Assembly (NCBI GenBank): GCA_012934845.2
Contig: WNNJ02002588.1
Location: forward strand, 215,671 to 279,670
Direction of reading: 5' to 3'
Length of the DNA stretch: 64,000 nucleotides
Source: Pomphorhynchus laevis
Lineage: Eukaryota; Acanthocephala; Palaeacanthocephala; Echinorhynchida; Pomphorhynchidae
The notes beneath the pieces were generated by a model that searched no databases, was not told the origin of the DNA, and saw only the letters and a program-made list of their open reading frames with translations. The position numbers and the translations under genes were made by a program. Shown one piece after another: positions 11,506-22,644 of the stretch; position 1 is the first letter of the stretch; each line of letters starts with the position of its first letter.

Positions 11506-11939
11506 TTTTGGGACAGGTAACGTTCCGCATTAGGATTCGACCCTCGTCCCACGGTGACAACATAGTGCATTTTGGTCTCTTTTCATCGTTTCGCGACATA
11601 CCAACTGTTTCTAGTCTGGGTGGAACGCAAGAAGCTTAAAGCGCTTTTCTTACTAGCTCATTGACATCTGAATGACTGGGAAAGCGCGCCTTTTACCGTA
11701 GGCAATCGAGAGCGTGTACGCTTCCTCGATCTACGTGTTCGCCACATGCGCATACATATGCTGGCTGCTGTGAACTTTTAACCTCAGCGCAACGGTTAGA
11801 GACAATTATTGATCTCTATACGTGTTCCCATTGAGGATATTAGGATTGCATCAAGAAAGGCTCTGGTGTAAGGGGAAGCAGCACAATCAGACTGGCAAGA
11901 TCTTGTGTGGTTTCGGTCATCAGGTGGTTATAACTAATT

Positions 11940-14150
11940 TATAACTCGTCCGTCCATCGTTTTTTAATAATGGATTCCGAAGGGACGACATAGGATAGTT
12001 CAGCAGAGTTCTTAAATAGCAGCATTGCTCACGTATCCATTTGCATCATCCTTAGCAACATTCCTCGGGCAGCAAATTCCACATGTTAATACCTCTCCTA
12101 GAGTCTAAATATTTTCGGTAATCTGCTAAATCGAAATTTATACAAGATTCTACTATGTCCCCGCAGCCTACCTACCCGGCTAGTAATTACATCGGTGGGA
12201 TAACCCACCGCACTATTCGACATATGTCATATACAAAGCATTTCCAAGGCTATGAACCTCTCACGTACTTACAACATTCCAATACGGCTAAGAGTTTATG
12301 ATAATCACTACCACCTAAGCCAACACAGAGCCTCGAATCACGCCTAAGAATATATTTCAGGTCTGATAGTGTTCGCTTACTGACAGGAAAACAAATGTGA
12401 ATGCAGTATTCTAAGTGTGGCCCAACGAGGGGGAATAACCCTTTTGAACATTTAACAGCTTAACCTGACGAATGCTCCTTTTATACAATATAGTGCTTGA
12501 GTAGTTTTTACCTAGAGTGAAGTCAGTGTTCAACTTTGTTTAAAAAGATCGAAGGACTAATACCTAAATCCTTATCTTGAGACACTTCCTTTACGACAAT
12601 GTCTCCAATATAGTACCTAAAAGTTTCAGACGGGTGACCTGATTGCATGAATACACATTTGTCCATTTAACCGTAATCCAGCAGATTCGCAACAATTGGG
12701 CAGAGAGTTCTGATCATTTTGTAAAGATTCTCGATTAGCAGGACTTCTAATTAACGACTAAATCTTTAGATCGTGTGCGAAATCTAGATGATATCATTAT
12801 AAGCCGAGTAGCAAATCATTTATGAAGATTATATAAAGCAGTGAACCAAGCACTTATCCTTGCATCACCCCAGATTAACATTCACTGAGTCAAAAAGCAC
12901 ACTCCCTACGCAAGCTCTGAAAGACCTGTTCGATAGAAATTGCCTGACCCACTGGCAAATATATAAATGGAGTTCATAGTGATACAGTAATGAGACTATT
13001 CCGTTATGTTGCACCCTATCAATGGCTTTCAAAAAGTCAAAGAAGACTGTATGAACCTGAAACTCAGAACTCATAGCATCTGTCCATTTTTCACGCGGAG
13101 TTAGTAGATTAGTTAGGCATGAACGTCCAATCCTGAAACCATGTTGAGAATCAATCAGTATATGATGATAGTCCAGTTTATCTCTGATTTTTTTGCAATA
13201 TTTTTCTAAGAGTTTGCAGAATACACAGGTCAAACTGAAGGATCGAAAGTCCGACAAAAGCTAGCAGGATACCTTTTGGGAATGGGTACCACAATTGCAC
13301 ATTTCCAACTATCACAAATCTAAGATGAGCCCAAGCTACATCTAAAAACATAGTTAAATCATTGCAAAGTACGTTTGCTAGTGTTTTGACGAGAAAGGAG
13401 ACAATATTGTCTGATCCCGGAGATGTAAACGGATAGAGCTCCATAACCTCGTTCAACACATCATCAACTCTGAGTGGACGAACACAACACCAATGTGCAA
13501 TCGGAACATACTTCTAACTAAAGTCACGCTGTTTGTCAGTAATCGAAGCTTGTACTGAGAAGTTATCAGCGTCATGTTGGGCGATAAGAGAAGGTTCGGT
13601 TTAAGTCTCAGCTGGCGTGCCACTTGAGCTAATTGTGGTGAAAAGAGTTTTGTTATTTTTTACATATGACCAAAACTTCCTAGGGTTCAAAGATTCAGCA
13701 TCCATGACGATACCATCTTGGTACAAATAGCGTTTATGAAATTTTAGCCTATTGCATAAGTTCCGAGGGTCGATGTAGGCACGTTTGGAAGCCTAAACTT
13801 GCGTCACAATTTGTTGCGGAACCTGAGAGCATCAAGAAGCTCTCTGTCGAACCAAGGCGGATAACCATGTTTTGACTTGCAGGCACGTAGTGGAGAAAAG
13901 ATGTATGAAATATGATTCAATTCCTCATGAAAAAGATCAAATGCTACTGGAATATTCGAACCGAAGTGAACCCAGATGTCCTTTGGGAAGTTTGCAACAA
14001 GTTGACTAGCATGAACACCTCCCCAACAACGTTTTTTAAAATTGGAGTTTTAAGAGGCCATGTTGAAAACCGACAGTCGCATAGAGAGTACACCGTGATC
14101 GCTATTACCGATTGGTGTGCCATAGCGAACACCTTAGACGTCTTTCAAAC
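11940..14150 (-). pseudogene. CR1-like LINE ORF2, heavily decayed
   Basis: Read from 14150 down to 11940 the order is that of CR1 ORF2. The endonuclease/RT linker motif GYPPWFDRE is at about 13850. RT blocks follow: SPGSDNI (about 13420), SFSLTCVFCKLLEKYC (13240-13190), SQHGFRIGRSCLTNLL (13155-13105) and VFFDFLKAIDRVQH (13045-13005). The C-terminal PLVGPHLEYCIH is near 12425 and INMWNLLPEE near 12080. Many stops and frame changes make it an old copy. The polymerase FADD block is not clearly readable. Confidence 0.75.
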
Positions 14151-14232
14151 ACTAAGTAAAGACCAATAGATTTTTTTGCATGATGTGTGTTGCTTATCTA
14201 CTTACAAATAATATTGTAATAAATAATAAATA

Positions 14233-15815
14233 TTAATATATAATAAATACTATTGTTTTACAGCAAGATCTAAATCGATTATACGTAAAGAGGATATTTT
14301 TGACGTTGCTTTATAAAATACAGTCTACTACATTTAATATTTTTCGTAAAATTTGGGTAAATTAGTTGTTTTTAGGTAAACTACTTGTCTTTATTAAGGT
14401 AAAATAGTTGTCTTTTTTTTGAAAACTAGTTGTTTTTGGGTAAATTAGTTGTGTTTTTGAGACTGTACGTAAACTCAATAATTTGCGAAAATTTGCAACG
14501 ATTGTTGTAAAATCGACTATTGATAGCATATGTTACTTCTTATAAAACTTGCTCAAAATCAACTGACTATCTTAAATGTAGGGAGCGAAATTTTATGGCA
14601 CAGGATTTAGTGTTTCATAAAATTAATGTTATCAATACGGACATACTACCCATATCTACACCATGTAGTTACGCTTCAACACTATAACATATTCTTAATC
14701 AACAGTTCTATTTATTTTTTGGTATTTTAAAAATTCAAAAATATATTATAAATTAGAGAAGTGAAATATTTTTTGATATAAATTTCAGAATACTCATTTG
14801 AAAAACAGAAATCGCATAATCATTAAAAACAAATTTAAGAGAATGCTAAAAAATATCAGAACAAAAACTAAATTTGTATATTCTAATATTGATTATAGAA
14901 TTCGACATGGACTACGAGGAAGAAGAGGACGCTGCAAATTTGAAATTCCCTAGAGAGTTTGAAAATGCCGCTGCTTTATCAATTAGTGAAGTTAGATTTC
15001 TTCTAGAAGACCGGAGGAATCATCAACAAAGCTCTGACAAGGACAGCCAGTTGCCAGACGCACTATCGGATACTCTTGCCTACTGCGAGCGCTTCAGCAC
15101 TTTCCGAAACTCTGAAACGATCTTAGAGGTACGAGAAGCCCTGTCCATTGCTGGAGGTGGTGGTAATTCAACACTAAACAACGGATTTGTTCGTTTACAC
15201 CAATTTGAGACTGCAGCATTGGCTAATCTTTGTCCTGAATCTGCTGAGGAGGCAAAAACCCTTATACCTAGTTTAACGGGTAAAATCGATGACGATCAAT
15301 TGCAGCGATTGCTAGATGACATTAGAGCGAAGAAAACTTTTCAATATTGAAATCGAATTTTATTTTTTTGTACATGTACCAATGATTTGTGAAGAATGCA
15401 TAATTTTATTTTCCATGATCTGTTAATGTGTAAATCGATTTTTACGTTTTAGCTGCTTTATATATCCGCTGCTTTTATCACATCTTAAATTGAAAACATT
15501 TTAATGCTCCAAGTTCGTTTTGAATCGTGAATGGTTTAAAATTCAGATCAGCTAACTGAGTCTAAGTATTTTATACTATATATAAAAAATGTCAAATAAA
15601 AATTAAATAATAAATAATTAAATAATTATAAATGATTATAAATATTAAATCCTCGTTATATAAAAATTTATATAATTTAGATCAAGTTAAAATTAAAAAT
15701 TTCGAGTTTTGACGCTATTCCTATCATACCATTCCGTGGGTTAGCGACTGCTGTGGCCAAACCTTTTTGCTTATATTTCAACACTCAATTACATTCAGTA
15801 CTATTCCCTCTAACT
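14233..15815 (+). repeat. Segmental duplication, copy 2 (contains RPB4)
   Basis: Second copy of the RPB4 unit. It begins near ATTGTTTTACAGCAAG at 14252 and ends inside a LINE RT fragment, which continues further here than in copy 1. An identical block of roughly 780 bp (about 14680-15455) covers the coding region plus about 190 bp upstream and about 110 bp downstream, while the outer parts differ at many sites. Confidence 0.9.
14907..15350 (+). CDS. RPB4: RNA polymerase II subunit RPB4 (POLR2D), copy 2
   Basis: Nucleotide-identical (by eye) to the first RPB4 coding sequence, so it encodes the same 147-residue protein with all family blocks (FPREFE, SEVRFLLEDRR, FRNSET, NLCPESAEEA, terminal TFQY) and the same Gly-rich insert. 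Start chosen as in copy 1. It lies between an old minus-strand CR1 fossil and a plus-strand CR1 fragment. Nothing in the frame marks it as a pseudogene. A second locus, a very recent or gene-converted duplicate, or an unresolved haplotype in the assembly are all possible. Confidence 0.9.
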   Translation: MDYEEEEDAANLKFPREFENAAALSISEVRFLLEDRRNHQQSSDKDSQLPDALSDTLAYCERFSTFRNSETILEVREALSIAGGGGNSTLNNGFVRLHQFETAALANLCPESAEEAKTLIPSLTGKIDDDQLQRLLDDIRAKKTFQY

Positions 15816-16510
15816 GGAGTAAATCTACTATCAGACCACTATTTAAGAAAATCAACAGAGACCTTGCTTCAAGTTACATACCGAGAAGTCTTACATGCAT
15901 AGCTTGTAAAGTGACGGAGCGCTTTGTTACGTGGTCTCTATCACATCACATCTAACATAATAGTATTCTTGGCAACAACCAACACGGATTTAGATAGGGT
16001 CGTTGTACAATAACAAATCCAATTATTGCCCTTAATAGTTGGACTACTGCAAGGCAGGCAAACTCAAATATTGATGTTCTTTTCTTCTATTTGTCAAAAG
16101 ATCAAGAAGAGTCAATTATTTTTTGTTTACAAATTTTCAACAACTACTGCGGTCATCATCATGTTTTCCTGATGATGACCGCAGTAGTGGTTGAAAATTT
16201 GTGAACAAAAAATAATTGACTCTTCTTGATCTTTTGACAATTTTAAATGGAGTCTGCTTACACAATATTTCTTTTATTTGTTAAAGCGTCCGATAGACCA
16301 GTTCAAGTAATTCTTCTTGACAATCTAATGAAATGTGATGTTAGTGGTTCACATCTGTACTGAATCCGCTTATTTATCACTAACCGTATAGCTGCTGTAA
16401 TAAATCGGTGAATAAATGTCGACCTAGGCTTCATTTTTCAAAAGGAGTCCCACAAGGTTCCGTTTCAAGTCCCTTGTTGTTTAATGTTTATATAAACGAT
16501 CTTAAACTAG
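15780..16510 (+). pseudogene. CR1-like LINE RT fragment
   Basis: Reading gives IPSNWSKSTIRPLFKK, SLTCIACKVTERF, NNQHGFR, IDVLFFYLSK (the 'FFDLSKAFD' block) and finally GVPQGSVSSPLLFNVYIND (GVPQGSVLSPLLF block, about 16445-16500). It closely parallels the RT at 25370-25890. The SKAFD block is split by a fold-back insertion at 16092-16239. The tail beyond YINDL is missing: the sequence runs straight into the (TTA)n tail of the next, minus-strand element. Confidence 0.75.
16092..16239. mobile_element. Fold-back element inserted in a LINE RT fragment
   Basis: Two arms of about 71 bp (TGTCAAAAGATCAAGAAGAG... and its mirror ending CTTGATCTTTTGACA) with only two or three mismatches and a loop of about five bases. 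It interrupts the RT block between FFYLSK and KASDR. The host sequence TTTCTTCTATTTGTCAAA (16081) reappears as TTTCTTTTATTTGTTAAA (16268), consistent with a decayed target-site duplication of about 18 bp. Confidence 0.75.
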
Positions 16511-19500
16511 GTTACTATTATTATTAATACAGGTCATAGCCATAAGGCTGTTTTGACCGCTCACATAAAAAAACAAATAAATACAAGAAAAAAATCAAAA
16601 AAAAAATCGTTCAGTATATTTATTAGAACCATGGGTACTGCAGCAACCACCATTCGTTCTCATTTCGAATCCAGTTCTTTATATTGGATTTAAATTCATT
16701 GATTGTATGCACCGCAACGACATCAACTGGAAGACGATTCCAAATATTCACCGCTCGATGAGACAGTCGGAAATGACGAGGGTATTTTCCGTGCTCATGT
16801 ACTACTAGTACTTTCGAGTGCCCTCTACGTCCATCCCGTTCATTGAGTTCAACTCTATTTGCTGGAAAATTTTCATCTTCATTAACTAGTCGATACATAG
16901 CTAGAAGGTCGAAAAGAAGGAACCTTTCACGCACTGTCGGCATATTCAAACATTTTATTCGTGCCTCATAGGGAAGATATCGTACCTGAGGACCTAATTT
17001 CGTAAACCGTCGAAGTATGCGCTCTAATTGATGAAGTTCCGTACGCGTACACGGAAAGACTACTGGCGACACATATTAAATATCGGTCTTATAAGAGCAT
17101 TATATAAACGCACAACACAAATGAGAGATTTTTATTATTATTAATTATCAACGAATTGAGCCGAGGCTCTTTACAATCACAAAATAAAAAGAATAAGAGT
17201 CGTTTTGTCCGTCCCTCATCAGATAAACTACTGAAAATCCCACCGTTGTCTTGAGAAGGAAGGGTCATCATCCAGTAGGGCGCAAAAACTGGAAGCAGTA
17301 GACGACAAAACGGTCGCACTCTGAAGCGAATTCCAAGATCGTACGACTCGTTTGGCAAAGCAGGAAACTGCATGCATGTACCTTTGTGTTTTCAGCATCA
17401 GGGGGTGTCCGCGAAGAGAAGGTTGACCTCTCAGTTGCAGTAGATGTGACAGTGGATGATCTTTAGTATGCAGAATTTTCCAAACAAGAGAGAGATCTCG
17501 CTTGTCACGGATATATCGCAGACAAGGCATATTTAATATCTGGAGGCGTTTCGCGTAGCCATAAATATGCATCCCTGAGACTAATTTAGTTGTTGATCTG
17601 AACACTTTCTCCAATGCACGACGCTCATAAGTAGTTTCGGGATAACATGCTGACGATGCGTATAAGATATGGCTCAAGAAAAACGCATTTGCTAAGGTAT
17701 GGTAACATAACGGATCTATGCCTATCAGAGCTCGACGAGTATGTCCTATTAAGCGTTTTGTGATGCAACACACATAGTCTGAATGCTTTCGAGTGGATAA
17801 GTCAGCACAAACCCAAACTCCCAAATCTTTATATGAGTTGGTTCTTTCGATACTAATTGAACCAAACTGGTACTCACCTCCAAGATGATCACATGATCTT
17901 CGTGATATACGCATACATGTACATTTAGCGGAATTGATCCTCAAGTGATTTCGTATAGACCAATTGGATATAACGTCGACGTCGCTTTGTAAATGCTGTT
18001 TGTCAAGATCGGAAATAATAGGTCGCCAAACTTTAAGATCATCTGCATATAATAAACTGAATGAACTGATATTTGGTATCAAATCGTTGATATAAAGACT
18101 GAATAAGATGGGACCCAATACACTTCCCTCTGGAACACCTAACAACACTGGAAATGTACTCGACAGCGACTCATTTACTCGTACGACACTTTGTCGGTTA
18201 GAAAGGAATACACGAATCCAGTTTATGATCCTCTTATCAAGATGAATGTGCTTCAACTTCTCAATAAGACGCGTGTGATTAACTGAGTCGAACGCTTTTG
18301 AGAAATCAAAGAGATAAATCTACAAATTGCTTTAGAGATAAATCTCCAAATTGCTTTAGAGATAAATCTCTAAAGCAATTTTTGACAATATAGGTCATTC
18401 TTCTTGCTGCGTTACAAATCCTATCAGTGTTAGCACGTGTTTTCAGATTGTTTTGAACAATTATACCAAGATCCAGAATGGACTGCGTGGAAACAACAAA
18501 CTCATCGCCAATAAAATATTCTTGACTCACATTGCTATGACCTAATCTCATATGTGCACACTTTTTAATATTCAATGAAATTCCAGTGTTTAAAGACCAT
18601 CGATAAACAATGTTTAGGATAGTTTGAAAGTCGTTTCGATCCTTGTTGGTTTTAATCAATTTCCATACCTTTACATCGTCGGCAAAAGCTAAAACACTAC
18701 AATCCTCAATTAAATCTAGTAGCTGATTTATAAATATGTTAAACAACAAGGGTCCTAAGACTGATCCCTGTGGTACTCCTGAGGTTATAGGACGATAAGA
18801 CGATGGACATTGACCTACACGAACAGCAACGGATCTATCTTTAAGAAAATCTTGAATCCAGCGTATAATGGAGCGATTGACTTTATAAGACTCAAGGGTG
18901 GAAATTAGCATTTTGTGGGGTACCCTATAAAAAGCCCGACTAAAGTCAAGAAATATTACGTCGATACAGTACCCGTTAGCAACATGTCCAACCCAATCTT
19001 CGCGAGCATGTAATAAGTTTGCAAGACATAAACGCCGAGGGCGAAATCCATGCTGTGCATTATTGAGAATTCTCAGCGAACTCAAATGATCATATATGCG
19101 TCTGTTTAGTATGCGCTCAATCACTTTGCATACAACACTAGTTAGACTTATTGCCCTATAGTTATTCGGATCATCTTTTTCACCATTTTTATAAATTGGT
19201 ACTACAATCGCTTTTTTCCAGGCAGCAGGTAACTTCGAAATGCGCAAGCTCAGCTCAAATATGGAGGCTAATGGCTCAGCCAGAACAGGAGCAAGTAACT
19301 TAAGAAGTTGGGGGTGAATATCATCGGGGCCTGCCGCTGATGATCTAGATAACCTAGCCAATTCAACAAAAACCTCATGTGCTGTTATCGTTAAAACTGG
19401 AGAACCAATTTCTACCTGTTGTGATGCTGCATCTCCACATATGCTAGAGAAAACATCTGGTGTCAGCTCAAAAGCGGATGCAAACAATTATGCCATGCTG

Positions 19501-20617
19501 TCTGGCGATGTCACTCGAGTGTTACCGTTTCTTAAAGATGAAATAGTTGGTAGCAGAGCTCTGGATCCTTTCACATAAGCCCAATTTTTTTGGTTCTGTA
19601 TCAATTTGTAAAGCTAATTGATCTTCAAAACTTTGCCTTTTTGTAATCTTAAGGCGATTGACGAAATTTCGGAACATTGTATACCGCTTTTTAAAATTAT
19701 TCTGATGACGGCTTAGTTCAAATAGACGATTCCTATGTTTGAGAGCATATCGCAATTCAGTGTCAAACCAAGGAGGGTATTTAGCTTTACTTTTTGGTAC
19801 TACGGAGTTGTGCAAACTTATCTGCAAGAGCTACTAAACCTGATTCAATAACATGCCACCTTACCTCAATGTCTTCACTAGCACAGTTGAATGATGTTCT
19901 TAGTGCCGCCTCTCGTAATGAGTCTTCATCAATTTGTTGCCAAGATCTTTTCGACACTATCAAATTTTCCAGTTTTGGGATCATACACATAGAAAAATAA
20001 TTGAATAAGATCATGCAATGATCGCTCAATCCAATAGGACTCTGATAGCTCATATTACCCACACTTGTAATTAATTTGGAAAATACCAAATCTAGACAAG
20101 ATTCCTGGTTTTGCGCGAATCTGGTGGGCGACTGCACATGTTGCTCTAACATGAGATCATTTGTAAGAAAATTCCACAAATCCGCATCTGACTTGGAAGA
20201 ACTACTATCCAAAACATAATTCCCGATGTGACCAACTGAGGGTATATTAAAATCGCCAACTAATAGATATTCTTCAAGCTCAGAACAGTGACTAATTAGT
20301 GTAGAGAATTCATGACTCAATACGGATGATTGCGGCGACCTGTAGCACACGGCAATACCTAGGGGACCTCCGAAGTGTGAAACAATGACTGAGAGAAACT
20401 CACACGTGCCCAGTTCATTTTTAAAATTACGAGTGGAAGTAATGTTTAAGGATGTCTTAATATATAGTGCAACACCTCCACCCTTCCGAGACTCTCTATC
20501 AGCTCTCACCAAATTATATCCCATAATAGCAATTAAACCATCGGGGATATCACGATGCAGCCATGTTTCAGTGAGAGCCAGGATCGCTGGTTTAGCTATA
20601 AAAATAACATTAAGCAT
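16510..20617 (-). mobile_element. CR1-like LINE, interrupted by a second CR1
   Basis: On the minus strand: endonuclease (20617-19790: LALTETWLHRDIPDG, SRKGGGVALYIK, CYRSPQSS, YLLVGDFNIPS, GLSDHCMIL), linker KYPPWFDTELR (about 19780), RT (19487-18380: SAAGPDDIHPQLLK, NYRAISLTSVVCKVIER, GFRPRRLCLANLL, FLDFSRAFYRVPH, GVPQGSVLGPLLF, FADDVKVW), then after a nested insertion the C-terminal part (17100-16623: LYNALIRPIF, LERILRRFTKLG, RAVNIWNRLPVDVV). ORF1 is absent (5' truncation). Its 3' end has a hairpin (16532-16558) and a TTAATAATAATAA tail. One frame change near 19800 and the insertion break ORF2. Confidence 0.85.
17125..18313 (-). mobile_element. Nested 5'-truncated CR1-like LINE (RT half only)
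   Basis: A second CR1 copy lies inside the first. It starts in the RT at DFSKAFDSVNH (about 18310) and continues through GVPEGSVLGPILFSLYIND, YADDLKVW, YKDLGVWV, and the C-terminal HPLMLKTQRYMHAVSCFAKR. It ends with a hairpin (GAGCCGAGGCTC, 17158-17169) and an AATAATAATAA tail at 17131-17143. The 17228-18256 frame is open for 342 codons. The 5' junction shows three copies of a roughly 24-bp unit (about 18308-18385, AGAGATAAATCTC...AATTGCTTT), a local tandem duplication at the insertion point. Confidence 0.8.
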
Positions 20618-20740
20618 TATATTTTTATACTATAAAAATAACATAAGGCAGAAAATAGTAAAATATATAAATCAGCACAATAATATAAAGAATAAATTTA
20701 AACTCTTAAGTGGCAAATTTTTATGGATGGATAATAAATA

Positions 20741-21065
20741 ATATACTTTGTATTAGAATAAGATACTAGATAGTTTTATCAGAAGAAATACATCATTAGC
20801 ATGTAATTGCTATGTTGGGTAGAGGAGTTAGGGGCCAAAACCTGATAGCATAGCAGTTCCTCAAGATGACCTCTAATCTTATTCTGATACAACGTCTGTT
20901 ATTTATAAGTCAATTCATAAAAATGACGTTTATTTTAAATTTCAATTTTTTATTTTAACTTGATTTAAATTATAGAAAATCTAAAAACAATTATTAATTT
21001 TATTATTTAATTATTAAATTTTGATTAAGCATTATTATGTTTTGTTTAGTTTATAATTATATTAA
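20741..21065. repeat. Dispersed non-coding repeat pieces
   Basis: 20741-20830 matches 11237-11370 in the same orientation and 20850-20950 matches 9970-10060 inverted, so this interval assembles two parts of the same repeat family. It ends at CAGACTCAGTTAGCTGATTT (21071), the dispersed motif also seen at 5386, 5574, 8343 and 15544. No coding potential. Confidence 0.6.
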
Positions 21066-21084
21066 ATACGCAGACTCAGTTAGC

Positions 21085-21500
21085 TGATTTGATTCTTGGT
21101 GCATTATCTAGTAGCAACTCAGTTTTCTCCGCAGATGACTTAAAGATGTGGAGGACAATTGACGGCATAACAGACACTGACTTATTACAAAATGACGTAA
21201 ATCAACTAAATAATTAATGTCGTTGCAAATGCTTACTGCTTAATCCAGATAAATTTATGCATCTTTTACCTTGGATCTGCTAAACATGTTCTCTTATACT
21301 CTATAGACGGTGTAACAATCAAAACTACCGAAAACGACCGGTTTAGGTGTCATTGTGTCTAATGACTTCAAATCACGTGATCTCGTTTGTTGCAATTCAA
21401 GCAAGTGTCTTCGTTGACTAGGTATACTGCGTAGATCCCTCAGTACAATTATTATTGCAAACAAGCAAATGAGATACAAGCTCGTGTCGCTTACAAAACA
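21085..21500 (+). pseudogene. CR1-like LINE RT fragment (palm region)
   Basis: Reading gives NSVFSADDLKMWRTIDGIT (the FADDLKIWR block, with SADD instead of Y/FADD), then LLQNDVNQLNN, KCLLLNPDKFMHL, and after a frame change LGVIVSNDFKSRD and LGILRRSLS. Order and spacing match 25915-26250. Both ends are missing and several stops are present. Confidence 0.7.
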
Positions 21501-21519
21501 ATAAAAAAACGTTAACAAA

Positions 21520-22372
21520 TAAGAATTCAATTAAAATAAGTCGAAAATTCCTTCTCGCTGATTCGATGCCTTTCTTAATAACGTCACTAGATATATACGA
21601 TATATTCAGGCACTTTAGTACATTCCACTCATTAATTACCCTGGTTGCAAATCGATGGTGAACAGGAATTCTTGAGGGCTTTATTATTTTTCATACATTC
21701 CCACGAGTTTCTCGTCTATCATTCACGGATAGCAAGCTGGAGAGACCCCCAAAGCCATCGAACACAATTTTGATTGCAGCTTATAAATCAATGGCCGATC
21801 TGAGATATTTTAAAGTGCCGAGAAGTAGAGATGCCAAACGTTCAACAAATCTCAAATTGGAGAAATTCGAAATCATGCGCAACCATTTACTTAACAGGTT
21901 ATCAATGTCACGGGATTCCTTAAGGTCTGTGGATAAGTTTCAGGTATGTCGTATTCAAGGATGGGTAGAATATATGAGCAAAATAGCAGCTTGAACATTG
22001 AACTTATTCGATCAAAAGTCTGAAATAACCCATAAAATACGATAGTTTCGATTACACATATATCTAGTGTGGAAATTAGTTTTTAAGCTACTGGTCATAA
22101 TCACACATAGGTTTTTGAATTCGCTAACTTGGCTTATCTGAATCGAACCTATATGATACGATGAGTTGAGTGAAGAACCAATGGACATATGCGCACATTT
22201 AAAGGGGTTAACCCTTAAACCATTTTACGATGCCCATTTTCCAAAGGCATGTCATATCATCTTGAGGATCTTAATGCCCTCACATCTCTAATACGACGCT
22301 ATTTCCTAATATCTTCAACATACAAAACGACATCAGAACGAATTACATATGGAAGCTCATTCATATAGACAA
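21520..22372 (-). pseudogene. CR1-like LINE RT fragment (palm to C-terminus)
   Basis: The minus strand gives SIVYMNELPYVIRSDVVLYVEDIRK near 22370-22300 (from the LLFSIYINDLP...YADDIK block), LTPLNVRICPLVL near 22215-22175, and C-terminal RFATRVINEWNVLK near 21650-21600. Heavily broken. Its upstream end is cut at about 22372, where the 9-bp array of the next CR1 begins, suggesting that element inserted here. Confidence 0.65.
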
Positions 22373-22381
22373 TAGAATTAC

Positions 22382-22461
22382 AACTATATTACTACGATTA
22401 CTACGATTACAACGCTTACAACGATTACATCGATTACAACGATTACTTCAACGATTAAAGA
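22382..22461 (+). repeat. 9-bp tandem array in LINE 5' leader
   Basis: About eight units of ACGATTACA/ACGATTACT (with ACGCTTACA and ATCGATTACA variants) run immediately before the CR1 B1 leader. The position 5' of ORF1 parallels the unrelated arrays at 1767, 33385, 36653, 41066 and 45666. Confidence 0.85.
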
Positions 22462-22644
22462 ATTTAAAATTGTCTTGATTATAATAAGTTCTTACAATTT
22501 CAAATTGAAATTTAAATCAAATTCCATTGATACCGCAATAAACGAAATCTGTTGGTCGGATCCATTATTCAATAACGAATTTTCCGTTTGAAAAATTGAT
22601 GGAAATTTGATTTCCAGTACAATATCACATTATATGACAAAAAT

